Position numbers and translations under genes: made by a program. Below the pieces are notes generated by a model. That model ran no database searches, was not told where the DNA came from, and worked only from the letters and a program-made list of their open reading frames with translations. From Actinomycetes bacterium (GTDB lineage Bacteria > Actinomycetota > Acidimicrobiia > Acidimicrobiales > Ilumatobacteraceae), in assembly GCA_021414085.1 (NCBI GenBank), contig JAIOPC010000014.1, positions 372,001 through 436,000 on the forward strand: a stretch of DNA of 64,000 nucleotides. The letters run 5' to 3'. This document shows positions 19,765 through 29,590 of this stretch, one piece after another; positions within the stretch are counted from its first letter, which is position 1, and every line of letters starts with the position of its first letter.

Positions 19765-20857
19765 ATGAGGAACACCCTCAACCTTTGCGACCAGGCAACC
19801 GCAGCCCTGGCCCGAGTCGACCTCAACTCCGCCACGCCCCAATCGCTTGCACTAGGAGCGCTCGGCATTCAACGCCACATCGACCGCATGAAAGCGCTCC
19901 ACGCCACGGTGCTCACCGCTGCCGATAACGCCAAGGTGTGGCAAGGCACCGGTGCGCGCAACATCGCCGACTGGTTGTCGTCCAACACCAACACCTCCTA
20001 CGGCGACGCCGTCGGACGCAAGAAACTCGCCGACTCGCTCGACAAGTCACCGGAACTCGCCGACGCTGTTTCCAAAGGCGAGATCTCCGCGGCCACCGCC
20101 GAAGCAGTCGCCGACACGATCACCAATCCACCAGCAGGTGCCAACGTCGGCGAATTGATCGACGCCGTTAAAGGTGCCGGCCCGCGCGAAGCCAAAGCCG
20201 CCGCCGAACTGTGGAAAGACATCGTGTCCAACGAAACCGAAGAAGAACGCGAAGACCGCCGTTACCAGCAGCGCTCCGTGCGCAGCACAGCACCAGTCGA
20301 CGGGATGGTCACCACCACCGTGAAACTGCCCGTCCTGCAGTCACGCCAGTTCATCAACGCGATCAGCCACATCGCGGGTACGCCCGACGCCAGCGATCTG
20401 CGCACCACCGAACAACGCCTCGCCGACGGAATCGTGCAACTGTGTGTTGCGTACGCCAACGGACAAGTGACCGGCGGGCGGGAACGACCGACGATTCTGA
20501 TCACCATCCCTGTCGACGGGTTCACCGGCGACACCGACGAACCCGGCGTCACCGCCAACGGCGACCGCATCCCCGGACCAGTACAAAGCCCTCTTCGCTC
20601 GCGACCAAGGGTGCCGCTGGCCCGGCTGCAACATCCCCGCTGCCTGGTGCGAAGCCGACCACCTCACCGCCTTCCCCGAAGGCGGACGCACCAACCTCGA
20701 CGAACTCGTCCTGTGGTGCGACCACCACCACCACGTCAAACACCGACCAGGTGTCAAAGTGCACGGCAACGCCCACAACCTGCGCATCGAACTCCCCAAC
20801 GGCACCATCATCGACTGCCCAATCCCCGACAAACGAAGAACCGCGGCGGCGGCCTGA
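19765..20857 (+). pseudogene. DUF222 / HNH endonuclease gene broken by an internal deletion and frame change
   Basis: From ATG 19765 the frame encodes a typical DUF222 region (GALGIQRHIDRMKALHATVL; GTGARNIADWLSSNT; TTEQRLADGIVQLC) up to ANGDRIPG near 20575. The frame then yields Arg/Pro/His-rich nonsense. One frame over, from about 20576, the sequence reads QYKALFARDQGCRWPGC, then WCEADHLTAFPEGGRTNLDE and LWCDHHHHVKH, a textbook HNH nuclease domain with its zinc cysteines, ending at TGA 20855-20857. Family proteins usually have a few dozen residues between these points, so a deletion plus frame change is likely. Codons are strongly C-ending and G-poor compared with neighbours, suggesting acquired DNA. 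Confidence 0.85.
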
Positions 20858-20878
20858 CGCCTCGTAGTTCGTTGCTCA

Positions 20879-20884
20879 TAGCCT
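20879..20884 (+). promoter_or_regulatory. Putative -10 element, leaderless start of the SDR gene
   Basis: TAGCCT ends six bases before the ATG at 20891, just after the HNH remnant; a weak -35-like CTGACG is at 20854-20859. No Shine-Dalgarno. Confidence 0.4.
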
Positions 20885-20890
20885 GGCGCT

Positions 20891-21670
20891 ATGGCAGACA
20901 CCTTCCCGTTCAAGTCCGCGCTTGTTACCGGCGCGTCCAGTGGGATTGGCGAGGCAATGGTCGAGTTGTTGGCCGCGCAAGAAATCCCAACAGTTGTGGT
21001 GGCGCGTCGACGCGATCGGCTTGACGAGCTGGCTGCCCGGCACTCGTGCGTCACTGTGCTTGCCGCCGATCTCACCGAGCCCGAAGGACTACGCACCGTC
21101 GTTGAGCGAGTCGCCGACATCGTCGACACAATCGACCTGGTCGTCAACAACGCCGGCTTCGGAACGTCGGGGGAGTTCTACGAGCTCGATGCCGACCGAC
21201 TCGACCGCGAAGTACAGCTGAACGTCGCCGCCCTCACGCGCATCAGCCGGGCCGCACTTGGCGTGATGGTTCCGCGTGGCCGTGGCTACCTGCTGAACGT
21301 CAGCAGTGTTGCCAGCTTCCAGTCGGCACCGAAGTTGGCGGTGTACGCGGCGACGAAGGCCTACGTCACAAGCTTCAGCGAAAGCATTCACGAGGAAGTC
21401 CGCGGCAAGGGCGTGCACGTCACCGCGCTGTGTCCCGGCCTCACCCGCACGGAGTTCCAAAGCGTCAGCAGCACCGAGCGTTACGCCAGCGAGTACCCGA
21501 GCTTTGCGTGGATGGAATCCGACGAGGTTGCTCGCGCCGGACTGATCGACGTGGCCAAGGGTAAGACGCTGTCGATACCCGGTGGGCTGTACAAAGGACT
21601 CGTTGCAACCACTGGCTTCGTGCCGCGATCGCTGATGCGTCGCCTCAGCAGCCTTGTGCAGCGCGACTGA
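20891..21670 (+). CDS. Short-chain dehydrogenase/reductase
   Basis: 259 residues, classical SDR length. Cofactor motif TGASSGIGEAMVELL at the N-terminus with VVARRRDRL after beta-2 (basic residues, favouring NADP), VNNAGFGTSGEF in beta-4, catalytic Ser in LLNVSSVASFQS and the YAATKAYV catalytic Tyr/Lys pair. The closest pattern is the DltE/YqjQ-like SDR subgroup acting on short-chain oxo or hydroxy compounds, but the substrate cannot be predicted. It converges with glpX, with three bases between the stops. Confidence 0.9.
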   Translation: MADTFPFKSALVTGASSGIGEAMVELLAAQEIPTVVVARRRDRLDELAARHSCVTVLAADLTEPEGLRTVVERVADIVDTIDLVVNNAGFGTSGEFYELDADRLDREVQLNVAALTRISRAALGVMVPRGRGYLLNVSSVASFQSAPKLAVYAATKAYVTSFSESIHEEVRGKGVHVTALCPGLTRTEFQSVSSTERYASEYPSFAWMESDEVARAGLIDVAKGKTLSIPGGLYKGLVATTGFVPRSLMRRLSSLVQRD

Positions 21671-21673
21671 TAC

Positions 21674-22666
21674 CTAGTACTCGACAGAGGCGAACGCGGC
21701 CAGCTTGTCGATGCGGTGGCGGGCGTCGATCATGCGCACCGTTCCGCTGCGCGAGCGCATCACCAGGCTCTGCGTGCGAGCACCCGTGCGCTCGTAACGC
21801 ACGCCGCGCAGCAGGTCGCCATCGGTGATGCCGGTAGCGGCGAAGAAGCAGTTGTCGCCGGAAATCAGGTCGTCGGTAGTAAGGACCTTGTTGAGGTCGT
21901 AACCGGCAGCAAGAGCCGCGGCCTTTTCGTCTGCGTTGCGTGGCGCGAGCAGTGCTTGAATCTCGCCGCCCATGCTCTTCAGCGCAGCTGCCGCGGTGAT
22001 GCCCTCCGGTGTGCCGCCGATGCCGAGTAGCACATCGACACCCGCGTCGGGCCACGCTGTCGCGATAGCGCCGAAGATATCGCCGTCGCCGATCAGCTTG
22101 ACGCGAGCCCCGCTGGCGCGAACTTCGGCGATCAGTTCTTCATGACGTTCGCGGTCGAGGATGACCACCGTCAGGTCGCGAACGCTTTCGCCCTTCGCCT
22201 TGGCGATCCACTTCAGATTCTGCGTTGCCGTGGCAGTGACGTCGATCGAGCCAGCGGCCTCGGGACCGACCGCGATCTTGTGCATGTACACGCACGGACC
22301 CGGGTTGAACATCGTGCCCCGCTCGCTGACGGCGATCACGGCGATGGCGTTGGCGCGTCCGTACGCAGTGAGCGTTGTGCCGTCGATCGGGTCGACCGCC
22401 ACGTCGGTGAGTGGAGCGGTGCCATCGCCGACACGCTCGCCGTTGAACAACATCGGTGCTTCGTCTTTTTCGCCCTCGCCGATCACCACGATGCCGTCCA
22501 TCGGCACCGTACTGAGCACCGTGCGCATGGCGTCGACGGCCGCACCATCGGCGCCGTTCTTGTCGCCGCGCCCGACCCAGCGGGAAGCAGCGAGAGCGGC
22601 GGATTCGGTGACCCGCACAAGCTCGAGGGCAAGGTTGCGGTCGGGTCGTTGCGAGTTGGCGATCAT
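21674..22666 (-). CDS. glpX: Fructose-1,6-bisphosphatase class II
   Basis: 330 residues from ATG 22666. GlpX removes the 1-phosphate of fructose 1,6-bisphosphate in gluconeogenesis. Visible family features are [20 protein letters not shown], the metal-site region [24 protein letters not shown] and [10 protein letters not shown] (Li+-sensitive phosphatase signature), then [15 protein letters not shown]. This is the main FBPase type in actinobacteria. The start chosen gives the usual N-terminus; a longer frame to 22729 would overlap the divergent peptidase gene. A -10-like TACGGT precedes the ATG by eight bases. Confidence 0.95.
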   Translation of the reverse strand: MIANSQRPDRNLALELVRVTESAALAASRWVGRGDKNGADGAAVDAMRTVLSTVPMDGIVVIGEGEKDEAPMLFNGERVGDGTAPLTDVAVDPIDGTTLTAYGRANAIAVIAVSERGTMFNPGPCVYMHKIAVGPEAAGSIDVTATATQNLKWIAKAKGESVRDLTVVILDRERHEELIAEVRASGARVKLIGDGDIFGAIATAWPDAGVDVLLGIGGTPEGITAAAALKSMGGEIQALLAPRNADEKAAALAAGYDLNKVLTTDDLISGDNCFFAATGITDGDLLRGVRYERTGARTQSLVMRSRSGTVRMIDARHRIDKLAAFASVEY

Positions 22667-22674
22667 CAGGGCAC

Positions 22675-22680
22675 ACCGTA
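22675..22680 (-). promoter_or_regulatory. Putative -10 element, leaderless start of glpX
   Basis: TACGGT on the minus strand ends eight bases before the glpX ATG (22666). It sits back to back with the peptidase promoter in a 49-base divergent gap. Confidence 0.45.
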
Positions 22681-22702
22681 GTGGGCGACGCCGGGAGACG
22701 GG

Positions 22703-22708
22703 TAACGT
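22703..22708 (+). promoter_or_regulatory. Putative -10 element, leaderless start of the S9 peptidase gene
   Basis: TAACGT ends seven bases before ATG 22716 with no Shine-Dalgarno between. Confidence 0.4.
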
Positions 22709-22715
22709 CCCGACG

Positions 22716-24509
22716 ATGGCTGATATCACGCCCGAGATGTGTGTCGGCGGGCGCGAGATCAGTGAACCGCGTCTGACCAGCGACGGCTCTTTTGTCGTCT
22801 ATGGAGTCCTTGATCGAAGCGCCGATCAGAGTGCGAGCTATCTGGTGGTGCACTCCCTCTCAGACGAACTTGCCGACGAGATCCTGGCGACGGAACCCCC
22901 CTTGCGTCCCGGGCGCGGCCTCGGCGGCGGGGCATGGTGCTTCACGGCCGACGAAACCGCGGTCGTTTATGCGGGCACGGGCGGCGACCTGTGGTTGCAA
23001 TCGATTCACGGTGGCGAGAGCCGCCAGCTCACCGACTACGGGTCCGACCGCAGTGTTTCGTCGCCGTGTTGTACGCCCGACGAACTCTCCGTGGTGTACA
23101 TGCTTGATCAGGCCGCAATCCATCAGTCGTTCTTCGACGGCGGCGGTGATCAACGTGTCGACGATGGCTCGGCCGACTTCTGCTTCGATCCGTTTGTCGA
23201 TTCCACCTCGATTCGGTGGCAAGCGTGGAACGTACCCGACATGCCGTGGGATCACAGTCGGGTTGAGCGCCGTGTCGAGGGCGGTGAAGTCGCGGATCTG
23301 CTGGTGGCCGGATCGGTGCAACAGCCGCGCGTGCTGCCCGACGGAAGGTCGATTTGCATCCGCGACGACGACGGCTGGCTGAACATCTGGATCGCCGGGT
23401 GGCCGGCGATCGTTGAGCCGTTCGAACATGCCAGCCCGACTTGGGGTCCCGGGCAACGTTCATATGCGTGGTCGCCGGATGGAAGTCGTATTGCGTTCAC
23501 GCGCAACGAGCGCGGCTTCGGTCGCCTGTGCGTGATGGACGTCGACTCGCGCGAACAGCCGATGGAGGTCGCTCGCGGAGTGCACGGCCAACTGTCGTGG
23601 GCCGGCGGTCGGTTGGCGTGCATACGCAGCGGAGCGCGCACTCTGCCTGAGATAGTGGTGTACGACACGACCACGTGGGAACGCACGGTCGTCGCCGTCG
23701 GCGGATCGCCCGGTTGGGCTGCAGTCGATCTCGTCGAACCGGAACTCATCGAAGTCGAGTCGGCGGGTGGCACCATCCACGCTCGCCTGTACAGGGCAGG
23801 CAATGGAGTCGATCGCGGGTTGATCGTGTGGTTGCACGGCGGCCCCACTGATCAGTGGCAGGTCTCGTTCATGCCGCGCATTGCCTATTGGTGTGCGCAG
23901 GGTTGGAACATCCTGGTGCCCGACCATCGCGGCTCAAGCGGGCACGGCCGCGAGTACCAGCAGGCGTTGCGTGGCGAGTGGGGCGTGCTCGACGTTCACG
24001 ACACGGTGTCGGTTGCCGAGCACGCGCAATCGATGGGCTGGGGAACGCCGGAGCGCACAGTCGTGATGGGCGGCTCGTCGGGCGGCTTCACCGCGTTGGG
24101 GGCAGTCGCCGCTCGGCCGTCACTGTTCGCGGCAGCGGTCGTGCTCTATCCGGTGACCGACCTGCTCGACCTCGCTGAACGTAGCCACCGGTACGAGAGG
24201 CACTACACCGACAGCCTGATTGGGCCGCTGCCAGCAGCACTCGACGTGTATCGCGAGCGGTCTCCGATTTTGCACGCAGACCAGTTCGCCGCGACACCAT
24301 TGTTGATTCTTCATGGCGATGCCGATCCGGTTGTCCCAGTCGAACAGAGCAGTGTGTTCGCCGAGCGCGTGCGTGCCGCTGGCGGAGACGTTGAGCTGCA
24401 CGTTTACGAAGGGGAGGGCCACGGGTTTCGGCAGCGTGCGAATCAACTCGATGAGTACGGTCGCATCGCAGGCTTCTTGGCGCGTCATGTGCCGCTAGCG
24501 TTTGAGTAG
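22716..24509 (+). CDS. S9 family (acylaminoacyl/prolyl oligopeptidase-like) serine peptidase
   Basis: 597 residues from ATG 22716. An N-terminal beta-propeller of about 330 residues precedes an alpha/beta hydrolase domain: oxyanion region [25 protein letters not shown], nucleophile in [13 protein letters not shown], acid in [14 protein letters not shown] and catalytic His in EGEGHGFRQ. This pattern fits acylaminoacyl-peptidase/S9C enzymes that trim small peptides in the cytoplasm; no signal peptide is seen. It overlaps the next gene by one base (TAGTG), so the next protein is probably coupled to it. Distinct from the S9B enzyme at 1355-3451. Confidence 0.9.
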   Translation: MADITPEMCVGGREISEPRLTSDGSFVVYGVLDRSADQSASYLVVHSLSDELADEILATEPPLRPGRGLGGGAWCFTADETAVVYAGTGGDLWLQSIHGGESRQLTDYGSDRSVSSPCCTPDELSVVYMLDQAAIHQSFFDGGGDQRVDDGSADFCFDPFVDSTSIRWQAWNVPDMPWDHSRVERRVEGGEVADLLVAGSVQQPRVLPDGRSICIRDDDGWLNIWIAGWPAIVEPFEHASPTWGPGQRSYAWSPDGSRIAFTRNERGFGRLCVMDVDSREQPMEVARGVHGQLSWAGGRLACIRSGARTLPEIVVYDTTTWERTVVAVGGSPGWAAVDLVEPELIEVESAGGTIHARLYRAGNGVDRGLIVWLHGGPTDQWQVSFMPRIAYWCAQGWNILVPDHRGSSGHGREYQQALRGEWGVLDVHDTVSVAEHAQSMGWGTPERTVVMGGSSGGFTALGAVAARPSLFAAAVVLYPVTDLLDLAERSHRYERHYTDSLIGPLPAALDVYRERSPILHADQFAATPLLILHGDADPVVPVEQSSVFAERVRAAGGDVELHVYEGEGHGFRQRANQLDEYGRIAGFLARHVPLAFE

Positions 24510-25279
24510 TGACTGACGACTGGAACCCGAACGACCCCGACGCAAGCAACGTGATGTACGACCTCAGTCGTTGGTCGTTCGATCAGCAGGCAGAACTCGC
24601 TGCCGAGTTGGCCGAGGCCGAAATTCCGCACACGTGGGACGGCTCGGAGTTGGTCGTTCCCGAGTCGCATGAAGCAGCCGCCGACTCCACGGTCACCAGG
24701 GTCGAAGCACGACTCGGCATCACGTATGAGGGTGACGACAATGGCGCCACCGACGAAAGCGCGAGACACGACCCGATCGACATTCCGGCCGGGGTCGCAT
24801 CGACCGAGTACGACCTGGGCGAGTGGTCCGAGAGCGATCGGCAATCGATCACCCAAGCACTGACTGCGGAAAGGATCCCGTATCGCTGGGAGGACGATCT
24901 GCTGCTGGTGAGCACCGCCCACGAAGACGCGGCCGAGGCGCTGATGGACACCATCGAAGCTGGCGACTTCGCGATGCTGCCAACCGACGACGCCTCACCC
25001 GATGAGCTGCCGTTCGAAACGCTGACCACGTTCTTCCTTGCTGCCGAGCGTCTGCAGCGCAACACGCAAGACGCCGATGGCCTCGAGCAGTTGCTCGACG
25101 CATTGGAGGTCGCCGAGCCCGAGCGACGGCCATACGGTGTCGAGCTGTTGTTGTGGCAGAAGACGTGCGAGTTGGCCGACGCCCTTGCCAGCGCGTTGGT
25201 CGATGCCGATGAGCCAGATCACGAAACCGCGATGGCAGTGGCCACCGATCTGCACGACTTGTTGCGGCCATACATCTAG
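24509..25279 (+). CDS. Acidic protein with an internal two-fold repeat, function unknown
   Basis: 256 residues from GTG 24509, very acidic. Two copies of a roughly 50-residue unit are visible: YDLSRWSFDQQAELAAEL at about 18-68 and YDLGEWSESDRQSITQAL at about 96-146, each with an IPHTW/IPYRW turn and a hydrophobic strand (ELVV, LLLV). The alternating strand-helix pattern recalls small ferredoxin-like DUF2007-type modules, but that is only an impression. The last 90 residues are helical. Soluble, no catalytic motif. Overlaps the peptidase stop by one base. Confidence 0.75.
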   Translation: MTDDWNPNDPDASNVMYDLSRWSFDQQAELAAELAEAEIPHTWDGSELVVPESHEAAADSTVTRVEARLGITYEGDDNGATDESARHDPIDIPAGVASTEYDLGEWSESDRQSITQALTAERIPYRWEDDLLLVSTAHEDAAEALMDTIEAGDFAMLPTDDASPDELPFETLTTFFLAAERLQRNTQDADGLEQLLDALEVAEPERRPYGVELLLWQKTCELADALASALVDADEPDHETAMAVATDLHDLLRPYI

Positions 25280-25313
25280 TCGTGGCCCGCCAGCCAGATT
25301 GAACTAGTCCACA

Positions 25314-26009
25314 ATGCTGCTTGCCGAGCTCGAGATCTGGCACACACGCCCGGTGACGCCCACCCGTCGTGTTGCGCTCGGCCACCTCGTGTTGCCCACC
25401 GACCCAGCCCCGGGGCTCGGCGGTGTGTTGTTGGCAGCGGTGGTCGCCGCGTATCTGCCCGCCGTTGATGACGAACTGGTGCCGGATCTCGGTCGCCTGA
25501 TCGATCAGGTGACGCGCGGTGATCGCATTGTTCAGCCTCGGTTGCAACACCGTTACCAAATTGACCGCCACGGGTTGGCGGTCAGCGTGCACCAACTGAA
25601 TGGCGATGCCGACAACGTGACCTTCGACTTGCACTCGATGGGTCGTCCGCTGTCGCAAGTGCTCGGCGCGGTGTACGCACTTGAGCGACTCGACTTCGAC
25701 GCGCGGCGCGCCCTCGCACCCGTATTGCATCGCGCCTTGCGCTGGCGCGGTCCGATTGGCCCGTCGTTTGTTGCCGACATCAGCGGCGTCAGTCGCGACG
25801 ACCTTGTGGGCCTGGCCGATCCGCGATTGTGGGCGCTTGATCTGTTGGGCTTTCCTATGGGAACGGTGAAAGTGACGAAGAAGGAAGTGATGGCGAGATT
25901 CCGGCTGAAACTTCGCGACGCGCATCCCGATCACGGTGGCGACGACGCCGTAGCGGGCAATGCGATCGAACGCCTCGGTGAGGCTCGGCGAATTCTGTTG
26001 CAGTCATGA
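25314..26009 (+). CDS. Protein with a C-terminal J-domain-like module
   Basis: 231 residues. The first 165 residues show no family that I recognise (LAELEIWHTRPVTPTRRVAL; FDLHSMGRPLSQVLGAVYAL). From about 173 the sequence follows a J domain: DLLGFPMG, a basic helix KKEVMARFRLKLRDA, the invariant HPD in HPDHGGDD and a final helix ERLGEARRILL. J domains stimulate DnaK-type ATPases, so the N-terminal part may be a client-binding region. The gene overlaps the next start by ATGA. A dedicated partner cannot be named from the window. Confidence 0.75.
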   Translation: MLLAELEIWHTRPVTPTRRVALGHLVLPTDPAPGLGGVLLAAVVAAYLPAVDDELVPDLGRLIDQVTRGDRIVQPRLQHRYQIDRHGLAVSVHQLNGDADNVTFDLHSMGRPLSQVLGAVYALERLDFDARRALAPVLHRALRWRGPIGPSFVADISGVSRDDLVGLADPRLWALDLLGFPMGTVKVTKKEVMARFRLKLRDAHPDHGGDDAVAGNAIERLGEARRILLQS

Positions 26010-26563
26010 CGCAGCTGCTTTTGTTTCCAGGTGCTGGCTCGTCAAGCACCCATTCATCGCTAGTGGCGATTGAAGCCGCGGTCTCGCCGATGCACTGCGT
26101 GCGCGAGGACTTTGGCTATCGCAAGGCTGGTCGCAAGGCGCCTGACAGAACCCCGGTGCTCCTACAGGCGGTGCGCAGCGCGGCGGCACCGATGCTCGCC
26201 AACGACGACAGGCTGGTGCTCGGTGGTCGATCGATGGGTGGGCGGATGTGTTCGCTGGCGGTCGCTGACGAGAGCGATCCGGTGCCAGCGGTCGGTCTGG
26301 TGTTGATTTGCTACCCGCTGCATCCGCCGGGCAAGCCCGAGTCGTTGCGCGTCGAGCACTTTCCGCGACTCAACGTTCCGTGCCTGTTCATCTCGGGCAC
26401 GAAGGACGCCTTTGGTTCACCGAGCGAGTTGGAACAGTGGACGGCCACGATTCCCGGAGCGGTCACCCATCATTGGCTCGACGGCAAGGGTCACGATCTG
26501 AAGGGCTGCGACACCGTGATCGCACAAACTGTCGCCAACTGGATCACGGCGCTCGCTAGCTGA
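26006..26563 (+). CDS. Alpha/beta hydrolase (dienelactone hydrolase / Tex30-like)
   Basis: 185 residues, compact. LLLFPGAGSSSTHSS begins the core, the nucleophile elbow is LGGRSMGGRMCSL, and the acid and His are in FISGTKDAFGS and DGKGHDLKG. This matches the small KANL3/Tex30-like hydrolases found across bacteria, whose substrate is unknown. Its ATG overlaps the stop of the J-domain gene (ATGA), and its end overlaps the convergent MFS gene by eight bases, leaving no room for a classical terminator. Confidence 0.85.
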   Translation: MTQLLLFPGAGSSSTHSSLVAIEAAVSPMHCVREDFGYRKAGRKAPDRTPVLLQAVRSAAAPMLANDDRLVLGGRSMGGRMCSLAVADESDPVPAVGLVLICYPLHPPGKPESLRVEHFPRLNVPCLFISGTKDAFGSPSELEQWTATIPGAVTHHWLDGKGHDLKGCDTVIAQTVANWITALAS

Positions 26564-27974
26564 CCACTGGATCGCCGGGGTTGAGTTGCTCGAGTTCGAG
26601 GTGAGCTGTCTCCGGATAGTGGCGATACGCGATGTACACCGCGACCAGCTGCCCGATCGCCATCAGACCCATCGATAGACCGAAACTCACGCCCTGGTCG
26701 CGCGCGTAGCCCACTACCAAAATGCCGAGGCCGCCGCTCAATAGGGCGGTCGCGGTGACGATGCCGTTGGCCTTACCGCGATTGCCGGTGGGAAACATCT
26801 CCGAGCGATACACCGCGAACGCTGGGTAAGCCATGCCTGCGAGAAATCCGCCGACCAGTGCGAGCAACCACATGGCTGGTCCGCCGATCAAGAATGCGCC
26901 GATGATCGCGGCAGTCGAGGCTGGCGAGCACAACAGAATCAATTTTCGCCGACCAATCACGTCGGCCATGCGGCCACCGACGATCAGCCCAATCGACGCC
27001 GGCGTTCCGGTGGCGAGAGTGAACAGCGCAATTCCGCCACCGGAGTAGCCGCGCACATCGCCCAGGTACCGGTTCTGAAAGAACGACGCCGGCGCGACGA
27101 AGAGGTTGGACGCCAGCGCGACCCAGCCGATCAACGCGAGTCGTCGCCGGTCGAGTGCAGGCGCGACGGGATGTGACGTCTCGAAGCGGCGAGTCTCATC
27201 GAGTTTGCGCGCCAGGCTGACGGCGACCGGCAGCCACATCAGCGACAGCAAATACGAGTAGCGCCATCCGTCTTCGCCAAGGTCGGCGAGACGAAGCGAT
27301 CCAACTGCAATGCCAGCTCCTAACCCTGCCGACATTGCGAGGAGGCTGACGGCGAAGGCCCGGCTGTTGCGTGGCATGTCTTCAGCTGCGGCGACGCCCG
27401 CGACCATGGCCATCGCGATTCCAAGTGGGCGCGCGATTGTTTGCGAGACAACCAGCAGTGGAAACGACGGCGCTGCCGCACCAAGCGCGCAGAAGACCGG
27501 TGTCAACCAAGCCAGCAAGATGATCGTTCGGCGGCGACCGACGCGATCTGCCAGCAAGGCAAACGGCATCGCGACGAGCACTCCGATGCGAACTGCGGCA
27601 CCGCCATAACCCTGACCTTGATCGTCGACACCAAAGCTGTCGGCCGCGAAGTTCGCTGTTTGCGTAAACAGCGTGTTCGCGAAAGCTGCGGCGCTGGAGG
27701 CGATGGCGAGCAGCGCCAGGGTACGCACCTGTCGCTCGTTCAGCCGATCGGGTGGCGACCACCACGGTTGTGGGGTGCCAGCGCTGCGGCGATTGCGCAG
27801 GGCGTGGCGCATCGGCAGCGCGAACACCCAACCAAACCACGGAACGCTGAGTCGGTACTGTGTCGTTTCGCGCACGGTGCCATCGGCGGCCACGGCGACA
27901 TCCCTGCGATAGCTGGTGAACGGGCCGCTCTCCTGCTCGAACACGGTGTCACCAATCGCGCGCTCGTCGCACAC
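26556..27974 (-). CDS. Major facilitator superfamily transporter
   Basis: 472 residues from a proposed GTG at 27974. About 55 cytoplasmic residues ([33 protein letters not shown]) precede twelve membrane segments. The loop 2-3 signature [17 protein letters not shown] and the matching second-half [16 protein letters not shown] are typical MFS motifs. Substrate unknown. The frame stays open to 28526, but everything above 28134 lies opposite murA and is unlikely to be coding; other GTG starts lie nearby, so the exact start is uncertain. It diverges from murA across a 160-base gap. Confidence 0.88.
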   Translation of the reverse strand: MCDERAIGDTVFEQESGPFTSYRRDVAVAADGTVRETTQYRLSVPWFGWVFALPMRHALRNRRSAGTPQPWWSPPDRLNERQVRTLALLAIASSAAAFANTLFTQTANFAADSFGVDDQGQGYGGAAVRIGVLVAMPFALLADRVGRRRTIILLAWLTPVFCALGAAAPSFPLLVVSQTIARPLGIAMAMVAGVAAAEDMPRNSRAFAVSLLAMSAGLGAGIAVGSLRLADLGEDGWRYSYLLSLMWLPVAVSLARKLDETRRFETSHPVAPALDRRRLALIGWVALASNLFVAPASFFQNRYLGDVRGYSGGGIALFTLATGTPASIGLIVGGRMADVIGRRKLILLCSPASTAAIIGAFLIGGPAMWLLALVGGFLAGMAYPAFAVYRSEMFPTGNRGKANGIVTATALLSGGLGILVVGYARDQGVSFGLSMGLMAIGQLVAVYIAYRHYPETAHLELEQLNPGDPVVS

Positions 27975-28119
27975 GTCGGTTCGCGGGGTATTCGCGCTCA
28001 GTGCGCGCGGTGAGCCTGCGGGCCACGACTGCGTCAATGTCTTCAATCGCCGTGACACCGAGCGCAGGCTAGCTGTGTCTTTCGCTCGTGGCTTCGAGCT
28101 ATGGCCGACTGAATGCGGG

Positions 28120-28125
28120 CATAAT
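28120..28125 (+). promoter_or_regulatory. Putative -10 element of murA
   Basis: CATAAT, one mismatch from the consensus, ends nine bases before the murA ATG. No Shine-Dalgarno in the gap. The rest of the 160-base region between the MFS gene and murA shows no other clear feature. Confidence 0.45.
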
Positions 28126-28134
28126 GAACAGTTC

Positions 28135-29418
28135 ATGACCGAAGAGCGAATTGTCATCCGGCGCGCCGGGCCATTGCATGGCGAAGTCGCTATCCCGGGC
28201 GCCAAAAACTCGGTCTTGAAGCTGATGGCGGCTTCTTTGTTGGCCGACGGTTGCTTCACGCTCACCAATGTTCCCGACATCGCCGACGTCGGCATCATGG
28301 CCGACTTGTTGACCGCGATCGGCTTGCGCAGCGAGCAGGTGCAGCCGGGCACCATGCGCTTGGTGAACGACGGAGCGATCGTGCCGGTCGCGCCATACGA
28401 GCTAGTCGAACGCATTCGGGCGAGCATCAACGTGCTTGGGCCGTTGCTTGGCCGGTGCGGGCGGGTATCGCTTTCACTACCGGGCGGCGACGACTTTGGC
28501 AGCAGACCGATCGACATGCACCTCAAGGGCCTGGAGGCGATGGGCGCGACGTTCGTGCTGCGCCACGGGGTCGTCGAGGCTTCGGTGCGAACCCCTGACG
28601 AGCGCCTTCACGGTGCCGAGATCACCCTCGAGTTTCCCAGCGTCGGCGCAACAGAGAACATCCTTACCGCGGCGGTCTACGCCAAAGGCACGACGGTGAT
28701 CGACCACGCGGCGCGCGAACCCGAGCTAGCTGACCTGTGCAATTTTCTGGTTGCGATGGGTGCGCAAATCGAGGGCATCGGTTCCCCGCGATTGGTGATT
28801 CACGGCGTCGAGCCGGGCTCGCTGCATGCCACAGACCACGAGGTGGTGCCCGACCGCATTCAGGCGGCGACGTATCTCGCGGCGGTCGCCGTCAGTGGTG
28901 GGGAGGTCGTTCTGCGCGGCGCGCGCGGCGACCACATGGAAATGCTGTTGCGTCGCTTCCATGAAATGGGGCCGACGATTACCGCCAGTCCCGCGGGTCT
29001 TGCTGTGTGGGCCGATGGTCGCCTGCACAGCATCGATGTCGCGACTCTTCCGTATCCAGGAATCGCCACCGACTACAAGCCGTTGCTGGTGACCATGCTC
29101 GCGGTCGCCGATGGCGTCGGCATCGTTACTGAGAACCTCTACCCGGGTCGCTTCCGATACGTCGAGGAACTACAGCGCCTTGGTGCCGACATTCGCGCCG
29201 ACGGTCATCACGCGGTGGTTCGGGGCGTGCCCCGGCTAAGTGGCGCACCAGTGCGCGCTCCCGACATCCGCGCTGGTGCCGCTTTGGTGATCGCTGGCCT
29301 CGCTGCCGATGGCGAGACAACCTTGACGGGCGTGCAACACATCGATCGCGGCTACGACGACTTGGTCGGCCGCCTCGCCTCGCTCGGTGCTGACATCGAG
29401 CGAGTCGTCAGTAGCTAG
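28135..29418 (+). CDS. murA: UDP-N-acetylglucosamine 1-carboxyvinyltransferase, Asp-type
   Basis: 427 residues from ATG 28135. MurA transfers enolpyruvate from PEP to UDP-GlcNAc, the first committed step of peptidoglycan synthesis. [19 protein letters not shown] is the N-terminal signature. The active-site loop reads [20 protein letters not shown]: Asp119 stands where most bacteria have the Cys that fosfomycin alkylates, as in M. tuberculosis. The second half has [19 protein letters not shown] and [13 protein letters not shown]. The frame open upstream of 28135 lies opposite the MFS gene and is ignored. Confidence 0.95.
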   Translation: MTEERIVIRRAGPLHGEVAIPGAKNSVLKLMAASLLADGCFTLTNVPDIADVGIMADLLTAIGLRSEQVQPGTMRLVNDGAIVPVAPYELVERIRASINVLGPLLGRCGRVSLSLPGGDDFGSRPIDMHLKGLEAMGATFVLRHGVVEASVRTPDERLHGAEITLEFPSVGATENILTAAVYAKGTTVIDHAAREPELADLCNFLVAMGAQIEGIGSPRLVIHGVEPGSLHATDHEVVPDRIQAATYLAAVAVSGGEVVLRGARGDHMEMLLRRFHEMGPTITASPAGLAVWADGRLHSIDVATLPYPGIATDYKPLLVTMLAVADGVGIVTENLYPGRFRYVEELQRLGADIRADGHHAVVRGVPRLSGAPVRAPDIRAGAALVIAGLAADGETTLTGVQHIDRGYDDLVGRLASLGADIERVVSS

Positions 29419-29435
29419 TCGTCAGTAGCTAGTCG
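29404..29435 (+). repeat. 14-bp tandem repeat across the murA stop
   Basis: GTCGTCAGTAGCTA occurs twice in tandem (29404-29417 and 29418-29431), followed by GTCG. The first copy encodes the last murA codons and part of its TAG stop; the second contains the reverse-strand stop of the small membrane protein. Probably a local duplication. Confidence 0.7.
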
Positions 29436-29590
29436 CTATCGGGTCCGTCGCTCGCGGGTCCGTCGTTGTCACGCTCGACCCGGTTCTTCGCTAATCGCAA
29501 GAGGCCGGCGATGATCAGGATTGGCCCAAGCACCAGCAGAATCTCGTCCCAACCGCCCTGATGGGCAAGTAGGGCCTGGAACGCGATCAC
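29429..29590 (-). CDS. Small single-span membrane protein, coupled to the cupredoxin-like lipoprotein
   Basis: 53 residues from GTG 29590, below common length cut-offs. HQGGWDEILLVLGPILIIAG (about residues 10-29) is a single membrane helix, followed by LLRLAKNRVERDN and an acidic tail. The GGWDEILL-type N-terminus and placement after a cupredoxin-like lipoprotein recur, to my recollection, in other actinobacteria. Its GTG overlaps the lipoprotein stop (GTGTGA), indicating coupling. It may anchor or assist the lipoprotein; function otherwise unknown. Confidence 0.65.
   Translation of the reverse strand: MIAFQALLAHQGGWDEILLVLGPILIIAGLLRLAKNRVERDNDGPASDGPDSD

Noticed and set aside
20211-20867. 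A 218-codon plus-strand frame overlapping the DUF222-HNH gene
   Set aside because: It is the third, meaningless frame: Arg, Thr and Pro-rich. The DUF222 and HNH parts lie in the other two plus-strand frames.
26556-28526. Extended start of the MFS transporter at 28526
   Set aside because: The added 180 residues lie mainly opposite murA and contain no transporter features; GTG 27974 gives a normal N-terminus.
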